From IMG/VR virus record IMGVR_UViG_3300042879_006196, positions 186,001 through 250,000 of that record: 64,000 nt of DNA; one strand, given 5' to 3'. The position numbers and the translations under genes were made by a program. Of this stretch, positions 40,276 to 48,168 are shown piece by piece. Position 1 is the first letter of the stretch. Every line of letters begins with the position of its first letter. The notes below the pieces were generated by a model, which saw only the letters and a list, made by a program, of their open reading frames with translations, ran no database searches and was not told the origin of the DNA. The stretch is from a virus.

Positions 40276-41202
40276 ATGTCTAATCCAATTAAATTCATTC
40301 CAGATTTAAGAGATAAAATTTTAAATCAAGTTTCTATTCTGAATGAGCAACAGAATTGGGGGCTATCTTTTATTGAAGCTTCTTATGCTTGGCAACATTC
40401 AAAAGGAGAAGATGTAAAGGTGGCAATAATAGACACAGGATGGTTTCCTCACAAAGATTTACAAGTGAATTTTTTAGATGGGTATGATGCCACTGGCAAT
40501 AATGATTTTATGGATCATGGCTCATATCATGGCACACATGTGGCTGGAATAGTTGGTGCTAATTGTGGGCAAAATATTGGCGTAATGGGTGTTGCGCCAA
40601 GCTGTAAACTTATTCCCATAAAGGCACTTGATGATGATGGCACTGGTTCATTTGATTTCATTGCAAACGCTTTACAAATCGCACACGACTTAGATGTAGA
40701 TATAATCAATATGTCTCTTGGAACAGAATCCGATTATGGTCAAAGCAAAGTACATTCATTGATAAAAGATATAACAGCAAAGGGCAAGATTGTGGTTTGT
40801 GCTAGTGGGAATGATGGAGAAGATGTAAACTTTCCAGCAAAATATGATGAATCAATTGCTGTGGCAGCTGTTGAAAATGATGGAAAATTGGCTCGTTTTT
40901 CTTCGAGAGGTCCTGAGCTTGATGTTGCGGCACCTGGTGTAAAAATTTATTCTACTTGGGGAAACAATCAATATGTGAATCTTGATGGCACATCTATGGC
41001 TTGTCCAACTATTTCTGGAATAATTGCATTGATAATTTCTTGGTATAAAAAAAATCCAGACCCAAATTTTCAAATAAATTTCACGAACATGATCAAACTT
41101 ATGTATGATTTAGGTGGACCAGAAGGTGACCATATTGTACAACAAGGATCGTATAATATTGGAGTGCCTAAATTACAAAATTTTAATCCTTGGAAAAATT
41201 AA
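40276..41202 (+). CDS. Subtilisin-family (S8) serine protease, 308 aa
   Basis: A complete S8 protease domain with the full catalytic set: Asp53 in VAIIDTGWFPH, His85 in HGTHVAG, oxyanion Asn179 in VVCASGND and Ser240 in GTSMACP. There is no signal peptide and no evident propeptide; only about 45 residues precede the catalytic core, so it is probably cytoplasmic or virion-associated rather than secreted. It begins 32 nt after the 3069 aa fibre gene and just before an HtrA-like protease. Possible jobs are maturation of fibre or other virion proteins, or degradation of host proteins; the sequence does not decide between them. The ATG at 40276 lacks a Shine-Dalgarno sequence. Confidence 0.9.
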   Translation: MSNPIKFIPDLRDKILNQVSILNEQQNWGLSFIEASYAWQHSKGEDVKVAIIDTGWFPHKDLQVNFLDGYDATGNNDFMDHGSYHGTHVAGIVGANCGQNIGVMGVAPSCKLIPIKALDDDGTGSFDFIANALQIAHDLDVDIINMSLGTESDYGQSKVHSLIKDITAKGKIVVCASGNDGEDVNFPAKYDESIAVAAVENDGKLARFSSRGPELDVAAPGVKIYSTWGNNQYVNLDGTSMACPTISGIIALIISWYKKNPDPNFQINFTNMIKLMYDLGGPEGDHIVQQGSYNIGVPKLQNFNPWKN

Positions 41203-41204
41203 CA

Positions 41205-41825
41205 ATGTCAGAAAAAGTAACAGATAGAATACAAGAAGTGATTGCACAATCTGTGCCTGCCTCATGCACTATATTTGTAAAAACAAGAAAACAATCTTGG
41301 TCAGGAAGCGGCTTTCACATAGGAAATGGCTATGTTGTTACTGCTTCACATGTTGCACCTGAAGAATTAATGTCCAGTGGAGACGTAAAAGTAACTTTTG
41401 ATGGTTCATTATTATTGGATTGTTCAGTTTTCAAATCAGATCCTAATATAGACGCGGCTATTTTAAAAATTGAATCAGATTGGTCAAATATTCCTTCTGT
41501 AGTTTTAGCAAACTCAGACGCTGTTGAATTGGGTGAAACTGTTGCAGTTATAGGCGCGCCAGAAATGTTTCATGACACAGTAACGGTTGGAAGAGTAAGC
41601 AATACAGATCAATCACTAGGAGATGCCGCCCCATCTCCAGCTTGGAATAATATAATGTTTGTTGATGCAAAAATCATACAAGGAGTAAGCGGCGGAATGT
41701 GCGTTGGCACAGATGGTCTTGTAATTGGTTCAGTAATTGGAGTCACAGGGATGCTTGCAGAATATGGTGTAGGTGAGAATGTTATTTGTCCTTCCAATAA
41801 AATAATTAATCTTTTGAAAAGTTAA
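41205..41825 (+). CDS. HtrA/trypsin-like serine protease, 206 aa
   Basis: A chymotrypsin-fold protease resembling the protease domain of HtrA/DegP without PDZ domains. The triad is visible: His49 in VVTASHV, Asp83 in NIDAAILKIE, and Ser162 in QGVSGGM; GSGFHIGNGY precedes the His, as in the family. No signal peptide is seen, so it probably acts inside the cell or in the virion. I chose the ATG at 41205, 2 nt after the subtilisin stop, over an in-frame TTG at 41190. It follows the S8 protease and precedes dnaJ, suggesting a proteostasis group. Substrates are unknown. Confidence 0.85.
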   Translation: MSEKVTDRIQEVIAQSVPASCTIFVKTRKQSWSGSGFHIGNGYVVTASHVAPEELMSSGDVKVTFDGSLLLDCSVFKSDPNIDAAILKIESDWSNIPSVVLANSDAVELGETVAVIGAPEMFHDTVTVGRVSNTDQSLGDAAPSPAWNNIMFVDAKIIQGVSGGMCVGTDGLVIGSVIGVTGMLAEYGVGENVICPSNKIINLLKS

Positions 41826-41829
41826 TTAG

Positions 41830-41835
41830 TATAAT
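41830..41835 (+). promoter_or_regulatory. TATAAT element before dnaJ
   Basis: TATAAT (preceded by G) lies 6 nt before the dnaJ ATG, immediately after the HtrA-like stop codon. If it is a -10 element the transcript would be nearly leaderless. Part of a recurring TATAAW pattern in this window. Confidence 0.35.
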
Positions 41836-41841
41836 ATCTAT

Positions 41842-42798
41842 ATGGATTATTATTCAATACTTGAATTAGATAGAACGGCGTCTCCCGAAGATATCAAAAA
41901 ATCTTACAGAAAACTAGCAAAACAATATCATCCAGATGTAAACCCCAACGATCCAATATCTGAGGAAAAATTTAAACAAGTAAGTGAAGCATATGAAGTT
42001 CTTTCAGATGAACAAAAAAAACACAACTATGATACTTATGGTAATGTAAATGGTGGGGGTTTTACTGATTTTGGTTTCAATATCAATTTTGATCCTGGTT
42101 CAATATTTGAAGAATTTTTTGGACCCAGGAGGCAACCTGAAAGAAATACTGATCTGCAAATTGAATTGCAATTACAATTAAAGGATTTTGTTAAAGGCTG
42201 CGTTCATACTGTCAAAATCAATAAAAGAAAAAAATGCCTTGATTGTGACGGATTAGGGGGATTTGATTTCAATGCATGCCCTGACTGCAATGGCTCTGGC
42301 ATGATTCAACATTCCAGTTTTAACCATATGTTTTTTGTTCAAACATCTCCTTGTGGCAGATGTAGTGCCAAGGGCAAAATTCCACAAAGACAATGTGATA
42401 AATGTAACGTTACTGGATTCATTAATTACGTTTCAGAAATTAATATCAATATTCCTGAAAATTGTCCAATATTTGCTACTTTACAACTTCAAGGTCAAGG
42501 TAATCAAGAAAAAAATAATTTACCTCCTGGAAATTTGTTTGTAAGACTTGTTCCAGTCTCAAACGGCTTTGAAGTAGATCATGAGGGCAACGTTAAGTTG
42601 ATCAAAGAAATTAATTTGCAAAATTGGGTAAATAACGAAGAAATTTCAATTGATAGATTTGGAATAGAAGCATTCAAATTTTCATTGTATAATTTAAGTA
42701 GCTCTGATAGTCAAATCAAATTTGATGGGATGGGCGCAAAGAATGCAAATAACAGCCGCCAAGGTGACTTTATAGTAGCATTCAGAATAACTAAATAA
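41842..42798 (+). CDS. dnaJ: DnaJ (Hsp40) co-chaperone, 318 aa
   Basis: Full DnaJ architecture: J-domain at residues 1-70 with HPD at 30-32 ([12 protein letters not shown]), a short Gly/Phe region, and a zinc domain at about 130-200 with four Cys motifs ([36 protein letters not shown]), followed by the C-terminal substrate-binding region. It is somewhat shorter than the usual 370-380 residues. The protein would stimulate the ATPase of DnaK; a phage DnaK is encoded at 45062, with three genes in between. No grpE is seen. Probably helps fold long fibre proteins or supports replication, as host DnaJ does for some phages; the target is unknown. Confidence 0.92.
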   Translation: MDYYSILELDRTASPEDIKKSYRKLAKQYHPDVNPNDPISEEKFKQVSEAYEVLSDEQKKHNYDTYGNVNGGGFTDFGFNINFDPGSIFEEFFGPRRQPERNTDLQIELQLQLKDFVKGCVHTVKINKRKKCLDCDGLGGFDFNACPDCNGSGMIQHSSFNHMFFVQTSPCGRCSAKGKIPQRQCDKCNVTGFINYVSEININIPENCPIFATLQLQGQGNQEKNNLPPGNLFVRLVPVSNGFEVDHEGNVKLIKEINLQNWVNNEEISIDRFGIEAFKFSLYNLSSSDSQIKFDGMGAKNANNSRQGDFIVAFRITK

Positions 42799-42802
42799 GG
42801 AG
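42797..42802 (+). promoter_or_regulatory. Strong Shine-Dalgarno AAGGAG
   Basis: AAGGAG ends 10 nt before the ATG at 42813. It is one of the few clear Shine-Dalgarno sequences here and suggests high translation of the small acidic protein that follows. It overlaps the dnaJ stop region. Confidence 0.75.
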
Positions 42803-42812
42803 AAATAAAAAT

Positions 42813-43010
42813 ATGGCAATGATTAAACAAGGAAAATCAGGAAAAATCAAACAAGTAATTGTTGACGATGTTGAGCATACACCTGCTCCAGACTTACAGT
42901 GGTCTGATGTTGTTATCAAAGACGTTCTTGATGTTCCAACTAGAACAGAACACGTATTGGATGTTGACCTAGACGAAACTGACGGCGATGAAATTGCAGT
43001 AAGAGTTTAA
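42813..43010 (+). CDS. Small acidic unknown protein, strongly expressed by its signals, 65 aa
   Basis: Not recognised. The N-terminal 17 residues are Lys-rich (KQGKSGKIKQ) and the rest acidic, with many Asp/Glu, Val and Pro (DVLDVPTRTEH, DVDLDETDGDE). No Cys, no membrane segment. It has the best ribosome binding site in the window (AAGGAG, 10-nt spacing) and ends 3 nt before a strong intrinsic terminator, so it is likely made in quantity. Its position right after dnaJ may suggest a role with the chaperones or a DNA-mimic or inhibitor type, but this is speculation. Confidence 0.65.
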   Translation: MAMIKQGKSGKIKQVIVDDVEHTPAPDLQWSDVVIKDVLDVPTRTEHVLDVDLDETDGDEIAVRV

Positions 43011-43013
43011 ACT

Positions 43014-43041
43014 AAGATCCCAGCAATCTGGGATCTTTTTT
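43014..43041 (+). terminator. Intrinsic terminator after the small acidic gene
   Basis: A perfect 10-bp stem (AAGATCCCAG with CTGGGATCTT) with a 4-nt CAAT loop is followed by a run of T. It is the clearest Rho-independent terminator in the window and closes the subtilisin-HtrA-dnaJ-acidic protein group. It overlaps an in-frame TTG of the next gene, which argues against that TTG as a start. Confidence 0.9.
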
Positions 43042-43063
43042 GTATTTATTTCGTAAATTATTT

Positions 43064-44707
43064 GTGCTGCAAATTAATTTAAATAATGATTATGCCAGTG
43101 TTTCTGGAGAGTATGATAAAAAAACTATTGATCTCATCAATGAAACCTGCTCATATAAAGTGCCAGATGCCGAGTGGTCTGCTAAATTCCAAAATGGCAC
43201 TTGGAATGGCAAAATTAGCTTGTTTAGTAGGCGAACCATGTCTTTTCCAGCTGGAATATTTAACATCGTTTTAAAAGCTTTGAAAGACAATAATATTAAA
43301 TTTGTCTTCAACGATTGTAGACCAAAACCTAAAATACAAAAGTTAGCACAAGTTGATTTAGGTGAACATTCTTTCAGAGATTATCAACAGGAAGCAATAA
43401 AAAAAATCAAAGAAAAAACTCGTGGCATTCTGGCTATGTGCACTGGTGCTGGAAAAACAAAATCTTCTTGTGGTATCATTTCAGAGCTATCGGTTTACCC
43501 AGTTATTTTTGTGGTGCCTTCTGTATCTTTGTTGAAACAAACAGTTTCAGAATTCAAAAGTTCTTTAAAGCCTTTGGATCCTAATTTCAAAATTGGTGAG
43601 ATAGGTGGAGGCAAATGCGACATAGCTCACCACGGTGTAAATGTCGCAACTTATCAAACTCTTTTAACTGCTTTTGATAAAAAATATTCAGAGCAGAGCA
43701 AAAAAGTTGTTGATGTAGTAATTGATAATACGACATTGCCAGGTCTTGAAAAACAATTGAAAATTCTCAAAGTAGATTTAGAAAACTCACCAGTGAAAAA
43801 AACTAAAAGTATTGAGAAAAAAATTAAAGATTTACAAAACAAAATTTCTGCAAAACTTAAGTTTTTTGATAATAAAAAACAATTAAGAGATCTTGTAGGA
43901 AATTGTCAACTTTTAATTATTGATGAAACACATATTGCCGCTTCTGTTATTGAATGTATATCCCTTAAAGCTTCTAATGCTTATTACAAATGTGGACTTT
44001 CAGGAACTCCAAGGCGGTTAGATAACCAAGACGTAAGAATGTTTGGTAGCACTGGTCCTATTATTCATAAAGTTACTTCTTCAGATTTAATAAAAAGGGG
44101 GTTTTTGACCAAACCTTACATTTACATTGTTGATTTAGATTTTATAGACAAATCTGCTCCCTCTCATCCTGAAACTTACAAGAAAGCCATAGTTAATAAT
44201 GTTCAAAGAAATGAACTAATTCGAGATTTTGCTATAGAAATGAAAGCAGAAGGCAGACCAACTTTAATTTTAGTGGAAAGACTTGAGCATGGAAAAATTT
44301 TAGAAGAAATGATCGAAGATTGTGTCTTTGTTCCTGGCGGAGATGGCTCAGATGATAAAGAAATTCCTGATAAAGAACTAGATTATCGTCGCTATCAATT
44401 AAATAGACTTGAAAACAATGAGATTATAATGGCTGCCACTTCTTGGGCATACACTGGTATTGATGCCCCTAAGATAAGCTGTATTATTCTTGCATGTTCA
44501 ATCTCTTCTCCTAACACAATTACTCAACAAATTGGAAGAGGATTAAGAAATGCTCCAGGCAAAAAAGATTGTGTCATCATTGACTTCAAACATAAAGAAA
44601 AATCTTTAAGGCAACATCATTTTTCAAAAATGAAAGTTTATAATTCTGAAGAAGAATTTGTTGTAAAAATTTTGAAGTATAATAGTAACAAAGGAACTTA
44701 TGTTTAA
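43064..44707 (+). CDS. UvsW-like DExH helicase, 547 aa
   Basis: Superfamily-2 helicase of the phage T4 UvsW type. The N-terminal 85 residues carry the UvsW-like pattern WSAKFQNGTWNGKISLF, followed by RDYQQEAI, Walker A CTGAGKT at 126-132, DETH at 287-290, SGTPRR at 313-318 and motif VI QQIGRGLRNAPGKK. A charged coiled segment (about 226-270) is inserted between motifs Ia and II. UvsW unwinds branched DNA and R-loops during recombination-dependent replication; the same job is inferred. The start chosen is GTG 43064. A TTG at 43040 lies in the terminator of the previous gene and is less likely. The last 8 nt overlap the next gene. Confidence 0.85.
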   Translation: MLQINLNNDYASVSGEYDKKTIDLINETCSYKVPDAEWSAKFQNGTWNGKISLFSRRTMSFPAGIFNIVLKALKDNNIKFVFNDCRPKPKIQKLAQVDLGEHSFRDYQQEAIKKIKEKTRGILAMCTGAGKTKSSCGIISELSVYPVIFVVPSVSLLKQTVSEFKSSLKPLDPNFKIGEIGGGKCDIAHHGVNVATYQTLLTAFDKKYSEQSKKVVDVVIDNTTLPGLEKQLKILKVDLENSPVKKTKSIEKKIKDLQNKISAKLKFFDNKKQLRDLVGNCQLLIIDETHIAASVIECISLKASNAYYKCGLSGTPRRLDNQDVRMFGSTGPIIHKVTSSDLIKRGFLTKPYIYIVDLDFIDKSAPSHPETYKKAIVNNVQRNELIRDFAIEMKAEGRPTLILVERLEHGKILEEMIEDCVFVPGGDGSDDKEIPDKELDYRRYQLNRLENNEIIMAATSWAYTGIDAPKISCIILACSISSPNTITQQIGRGLRNAPGKKDCVIIDFKHKEKSLRQHHFSKMKVYNSEEEFVVKILKYNSNKGTYV

Positions 44708-45053
44708 ATCTGTAGTTTTTGGTATGCCTTCAAAATGCCCTAATCGGAATTGTCACGCAATTTTTTATAAAGACTGTCATAAAGGCTGGCTTCCAAAATC
44801 TGAGTTAGAGATTTTTGCTATCATGAGATGTTCAGCTTGTCGTGACACATTTGCTATTGCTCAAATGATTCACATGGTGCATGAATACAAACAAAATCTT
44901 CCAGAAAGAGAAGTGGTTAAAAATCAAATTACAATATTTACCGAAAAAGATCAAGAAACTTTTAGAAAAGAATTATTTTCTGATGATAACCCTCTTTGGA
45001 ATTTGTATGATGGTTATTTCCCAGGTGCTTTAGATTTACCTGAAGATGTATAA
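44700..45053 (+). CDS. Small zinc-binding-type unknown protein, 117 aa
   Basis: Contains CPNRNC and CSAC Cys pairs (about residues 13-18 and 49-52) that could bind one zinc ion as a ribbon; a His/Cys cluster (CHKGW) lies between. The C-terminal half is acidic (DDNPLWNLYDGYFPGALDLP). It starts with an 8-nt overlap (ATGTTTAA) inside the helicase gene, so translation is probably coupled. The family is not recognised. A nucleic-acid or helicase partner role is plausible from position. Confidence 0.55.
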   Translation: MFKSVVFGMPSKCPNRNCHAIFYKDCHKGWLPKSELEIFAIMRCSACRDTFAIAQMIHMVHEYKQNLPEREVVKNQITIFTEKDQETFRKELFSDDNPLWNLYDGYFPGALDLPEDV

Positions 45054-45054
45054 T
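45049..45054 (+). promoter_or_regulatory. TATAAT element before dnaK
   Basis: TATAAT lies 7 nt before the dnaK ATG and overlaps the stop codon of the upstream zinc protein. It matches the TATAAW pattern found before other genes here. Possible short-leader promoter, unproven. Confidence 0.35.
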
Positions 45055-45061
45055 AATAAAT

Positions 45062-46687
45062 ATGGGAATATTTATTGGCTGTGATTTAGGCACAACAAAT
45101 TCTGTTGTTTGCTTTAAAAATTCAAAAAATGAATTTGAATTTGTTAAAGATGAATCAGGAAACAAACTTATTCCATCTGTAGTTTGCTATGCTGATGAGC
45201 TATATGTTGGTAGAGAAGCGGTTGAAAATGAAGAAAATTTTCCTGAAAAAACTATAAGATCTTCTAAAAGATTTATTGGTAATAATAATTCTGATTATGA
45301 CGCAACAGAAGTTGCCAAGCATATCTTAGAGTATTTAAAAAGCATAACAGAATCTCACTCAAAAGAAGCAATTGAAGGCTTAGTAATCACTGTGCCAGCT
45401 TATTTTAATCAAAATCAAAGATTAGAAACTAAAAAAGCTGCTGAACTAGCTGGTTTTAAAGTCTTAAGAATTATTAATGAGCCTACCGCTGCCGCCTTAG
45501 CATACGGGGAAGACACTAACTTAAATGAACTTGTTCTTGTGTACGATTTGGGAGGTGGCACTTTCGATGTAACACTGTTACAGTTATCTGATGATAAAGT
45601 TTATCAGGTGTTAGCGACTTCAGGAAATACAAAACTTGGAGGAGATGATTTTGATAATTTGTTAGTAAATTACATTATTGGCGAGATACCACATCATTTC
45701 AATGAATTTAAAGATTTTCAAGTTAGGCTTAAAAAATTTGCCGAAGAAATAAAAATACAATTAAATTATAAATCTAAGGTGAGCAAAACTTTAAAATATT
45801 GTGGATTATTACATGGTAAACTTTATCATCACAAAGTAGAAATATTAAAAGAAGATTATGAAAAAATGATTCATCCTCTATTACTCAAAACAAAATCTCA
45901 TGTTTTGACAGCTTTAAACGATGCAGACAAAAAAATATCTAATTTGTCTAAAATTATTTTAGTTGGTGGCTCAACAAAATCAAAAATTGTTAGAGAATTT
46001 GTTGAAAAAGAATTTAACACAAAAGTCTTTTATGAAATTGACCCAGATTTAACTGTGAGCGCTGGAGCTGCAAATTTAGCTCACTCTATCGCCGTTAAAA
46101 ACGCTGACAGTGCCATTCTTGTAGATGTCACTCCACTATCACTTGGAATTGAAACTAAAGGGGGATTGTTGAATAAAATTATTCCTAGAAATACGAATGT
46201 ACCAGTAAGTGCTGCGCAAGACTTTATAACAGCAGAAGATAACCAAGAATCTGTGAATATCAAAATTTATCAAGGTGAAAGACCTCTTGCCAAAGATAAT
46301 GAGTTTCTTGGTGAGTTTGTGTTAAGTGGATTTGAAAAACGACCAAAAGGGCAAACAAAAATTGTTGTTAAGTTTGATATTGATGCATCGGGTTTAATTA
46401 CTGTCACTGCTTTTGATAAAATTTCAGGCTTACAGTCTGAAGTCACGTTAAAATCCTTGACTTCAGAAAAAACAAATGAGTTGCTTGATAATATTGAAGC
46501 AAGCTTACATGATGACAAAAAAATACTAGAAAAAATTGAATTAGAAGAATTAAGACAAGAAGCAAAAACTCTTATGCTAACACAAAGTATATTAAATAAA
46601 GATGAAGATTTAGAATCCACTTATGATGCTGTAAAAGATAATCTTGTTGCCCTAAAAGTTTTCATACAATCGTTAAACAATGCATAA
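45062..46687 (+). CDS. dnaK: DnaK (Hsp70) chaperone, short form, 541 aa
   Basis: ATP-dependent chaperone. Nucleotide-binding motifs are present: GCDLGTTNS, SSKRFIG, NEPTAAALAYG, YDLGGGTFDVTLL, LVGGSTKSKIV and SAGAANLAHS. The linker and start of the substrate domain are clear (ILVDVTPLSLGIET). It is about 100 residues shorter than E. coli DnaK: subdomain IIB (near 200-280) is reduced and the lid at the C-terminus is short (about 75 residues). It would work with the phage DnaJ at 41842 and perhaps the J-protein at 55014; no grpE is seen, so host GrpE may be used. The last 8 nt overlap rnhB. Confidence 0.93.
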   Translation: MGIFIGCDLGTTNSVVCFKNSKNEFEFVKDESGNKLIPSVVCYADELYVGREAVENEENFPEKTIRSSKRFIGNNNSDYDATEVAKHILEYLKSITESHSKEAIEGLVITVPAYFNQNQRLETKKAAELAGFKVLRIINEPTAAALAYGEDTNLNELVLVYDLGGGTFDVTLLQLSDDKVYQVLATSGNTKLGGDDFDNLLVNYIIGEIPHHFNEFKDFQVRLKKFAEEIKIQLNYKSKVSKTLKYCGLLHGKLYHHKVEILKEDYEKMIHPLLLKTKSHVLTALNDADKKISNLSKIILVGGSTKSKIVREFVEKEFNTKVFYEIDPDLTVSAGAANLAHSIAVKNADSAILVDVTPLSLGIETKGGLLNKIIPRNTNVPVSAAQDFITAEDNQESVNIKIYQGERPLAKDNEFLGEFVLSGFEKRPKGQTKIVVKFDIDASGLITVTAFDKISGLQSEVTLKSLTSEKTNELLDNIEASLHDDKKILEKIELEELRQEAKTLMLTQSILNKDEDLESTYDAVKDNLVALKVFIQSLNNA

Positions 46688-47309
46688 AGAATTCGATGAT
46701 AATTTAAGAGCTAAATATGGTTTAAATTTAGTTGGTATTGATGAAGCTGGTCGAGGCGCTTGGGCAGGTCCCTTAGTTGCGGCTGCAGTTTGCCTACCTA
46801 ATGATTTTGTCCTAGAAGGTCTTACTGATTCTAAAAAGTTGTCAGAAAAAAAACGCATTGAGTATTTTGAGATAATTAAAAATAATGCATTAGCTTATTC
46901 TATTCAAGAAATAAGCCCAGAACAAATTGACAAAAATGGTCTGACATGGGCAAACATACAAGCTATGGAATTGGCTGGGCAAACCGTCAAAAATACTCTA
47001 ACAAAGGTGGACATTTATGTTATTGACGAATCACCTTGTAAAAGTTTTAGCCCACTGGTAATGATGCCCAAAGCTGATAGCACATCTATGAGTGTTGCAG
47101 CTGCGTCTGTGTTAGCAAAAGTATACAGAGACGAAATGATGTATGCGTTTGCTAACCAATATCCTGAATATTGTTTTCAGCAAAACAAGGGTTATATTGA
47201 CAAAAATCATGTTGATATTGTCAATAAATTTGGAGTGATTGCTGGCTTGTATAGAGAATCATATAAAGTAAAAGGGTTTAATAAACCCACTCAACTAAAA
47301 CTCGTATAA
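46680..47309 (+). CDS. rnhB: Ribonuclease HII, 209 aa
   Basis: Cleaves RNA in RNA-DNA hybrids, including single ribonucleotides in DNA. Active-site residues are Asp21-Glu22 in GIDEAGRGAWAG, Asp116 in YVIDESP and Asp133 in KADSTSMSVAAAS; LTDSKKLS and ASVLAKVYRD are the other family blocks. The usual GGD before the fourth residue is KAD here. Length fits the family. The start (ATGCATAA) overlaps the dnaK stop by 8 nt. Likely removes primers or ribonucleotides during phage DNA synthesis, alongside the UvsW-like helicase. Confidence 0.92.
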   Translation: MHKEFDDNLRAKYGLNLVGIDEAGRGAWAGPLVAAAVCLPNDFVLEGLTDSKKLSEKKRIEYFEIIKNNALAYSIQEISPEQIDKNGLTWANIQAMELAGQTVKNTLTKVDIYVIDESPCKSFSPLVMMPKADSTSMSVAAASVLAKVYRDEMMYAFANQYPEYCFQQNKGYIDKNHVDIVNKFGVIAGLYRESYKVKGFNKPTQLKLV

Positions 47310-47310
47310 A
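47305..47310 (+). promoter_or_regulatory. TATAAA element before the MerC-like gene
   Basis: TATAAA, preceded by G, lies 8 nt before the ATG at 47319 and overlaps the rnhB stop. Same pattern as before dnaJ and dnaK; function not shown. Confidence 0.3.
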
Positions 47311-47318
47311 AAGTAAGT

Positions 47319-47720
47319 ATGAAGAACTTTTTTAAAAAAAATACTGATCAGATTGGCTCCACTCTTTCATTAGTTTGTTTGATTCATTGTTTATTTTTGC
47401 CTATTTTAATTGCCACAGTGCCTTTTGTTTCTTTTATGTCTTTTATGCAATCTTTTTGGGCTGAAGCTTTGATGATTATTTTTGCCATACTAAATGCAAT
47501 TTTAGCTGTTACATCAGGGTTTAAACAACACAAAAACTATATTGTGGTTTCTTTTTTTGTTTCTGGTGCATTGTTTCTTATTTTAAGTTTTATAGTTCAT
47601 AAGTATTTGCATTTTGCAGATTACTTTACACCGATTGGCGCTTTTATTTTAGGTGCTGGTCACTTCTTCAACAAACGGATGTGCAAAACATGTTCAACCT
47701 GTAATACTATCAATGAATAA
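47319..47720 (+). CDS. MerC-like four-helix membrane protein, 133 aa
   Basis: Integral membrane protein with about four hydrophobic segments (near 14-32, 44-64, 73-92 and 99-115). The first carries SLVCLIHCLFLPIL (Cys20, His23, Cys24), the signature position of the MerC family of mercuric/metal transport proteins. The C-terminus adds a Cys cluster CKTCSTC (Cys122, 125, 128) that could bind metal. MerC-type proteins move metal ions across the inner membrane; in a phage the role is unclear. The stop overlaps the next gene by 8 nt (ATGAATAA). Likely host-derived cargo. Confidence 0.6.
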   Translation: MKNFFKKNTDQIGSTLSLVCLIHCLFLPILIATVPFVSFMSFMQSFWAEALMIIFAILNAILAVTSGFKQHKNYIVVSFFVSGALFLILSFIVHKYLHFADYFTPIGAFILGAGHFFNKRMCKTCSTCNTINE

Positions 47721-48168
47721 AACCACAGAACTTTTTGAATTGCTGCCTTGCGAAATGAATCAGATTGTGTTAGAGAACCAAAATGATTACATCGTAGGAA
47801 TATTAGCCGAAGAAAAAGAAGTGGGAATAATTTTAAGTGGATATGATGGGAGCATTCTTACTTTTGTTGATAGTGGTTGTGCTGATCATGCTCATATCAA
47901 TACTGTTCATCAGTTGTTAATTAAATTCAAACAAAGTTGCGGTTTCAAGTTGAGTAGGTCTATAATTGAAGCAAAATATGGCGACGTAATTTATTGCAGA
48001 CTTCATTGGAAGAATGAAAAAGGAGATATTTATAATGTATGCAGCATTGGAGATGCATTAATTCTACACAGTCTAACAGGATGTGATTTGTTTATTTCAA
48101 AAAATGTCTTTGATCAATTTGAGCCATTTGATTCTCAGGGATATTTTCATTCTTTTGAAGATTTTTAA
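47713..48168 (+). CDS. DUF151/bifunctional nuclease-like protein, 151 aa
   Basis: Resembles the DUF151 (bifunctional nuclease, BFN) family: CEMNQIVLENQNDYIVGI at the start, then HQLLIKFKQSCGFKLSRSII, GDVIYCRLHW and the SIGDALILHSLTGCDLFISK block that corresponds to the usual RPSDALALA motif. Members have been described as DNases/RNases or as small-molecule binding proteins; the activity here is not shown. The chosen ATG (47713) overlaps the MerC-like gene by 8 nt; an upstream GTG at 47653 would give a longer but unlikely product. The gene converges with the minus-strand operon, their stops overlapping by 4 nt. Confidence 0.55.
   Translation: MNKTTELFELLPCEMNQIVLENQNDYIVGILAEEKEVGIILSGYDGSILTFVDSGCADHAHINTVHQLLIKFKQSCGFKLSRSIIEAKYGDVIYCRLHWKNEKGDIYNVCSIGDALILHSLTGCDLFISKNVFDQFEPFDSQGYFHSFEDF

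Noticed and set aside
41190-41204. TTG start of the HtrA-like gene overlapping the subtilisin gene
   Set aside because: An in-frame ATG at 41205, just after the subtilisin stop, is more likely.
43040-43063. TTG start extending the helicase N-terminus
   Set aside because: It lies in the terminator of the previous gene, and the protein pattern begins at LQINLN after the GTG at 43064.
46270-46620. 116-codon minus-strand open frame inside dnaK
   Set aside because: It is antisense to a conserved Hsp70 region and has no start signal or family pattern.
47653-47712. GTG-initiated extension of the DUF151-like protein
   Set aside because: It would add 20 residues without family support and a long overlap; the ATG at 47713 gives the 8-nt overlap seen elsewhere.
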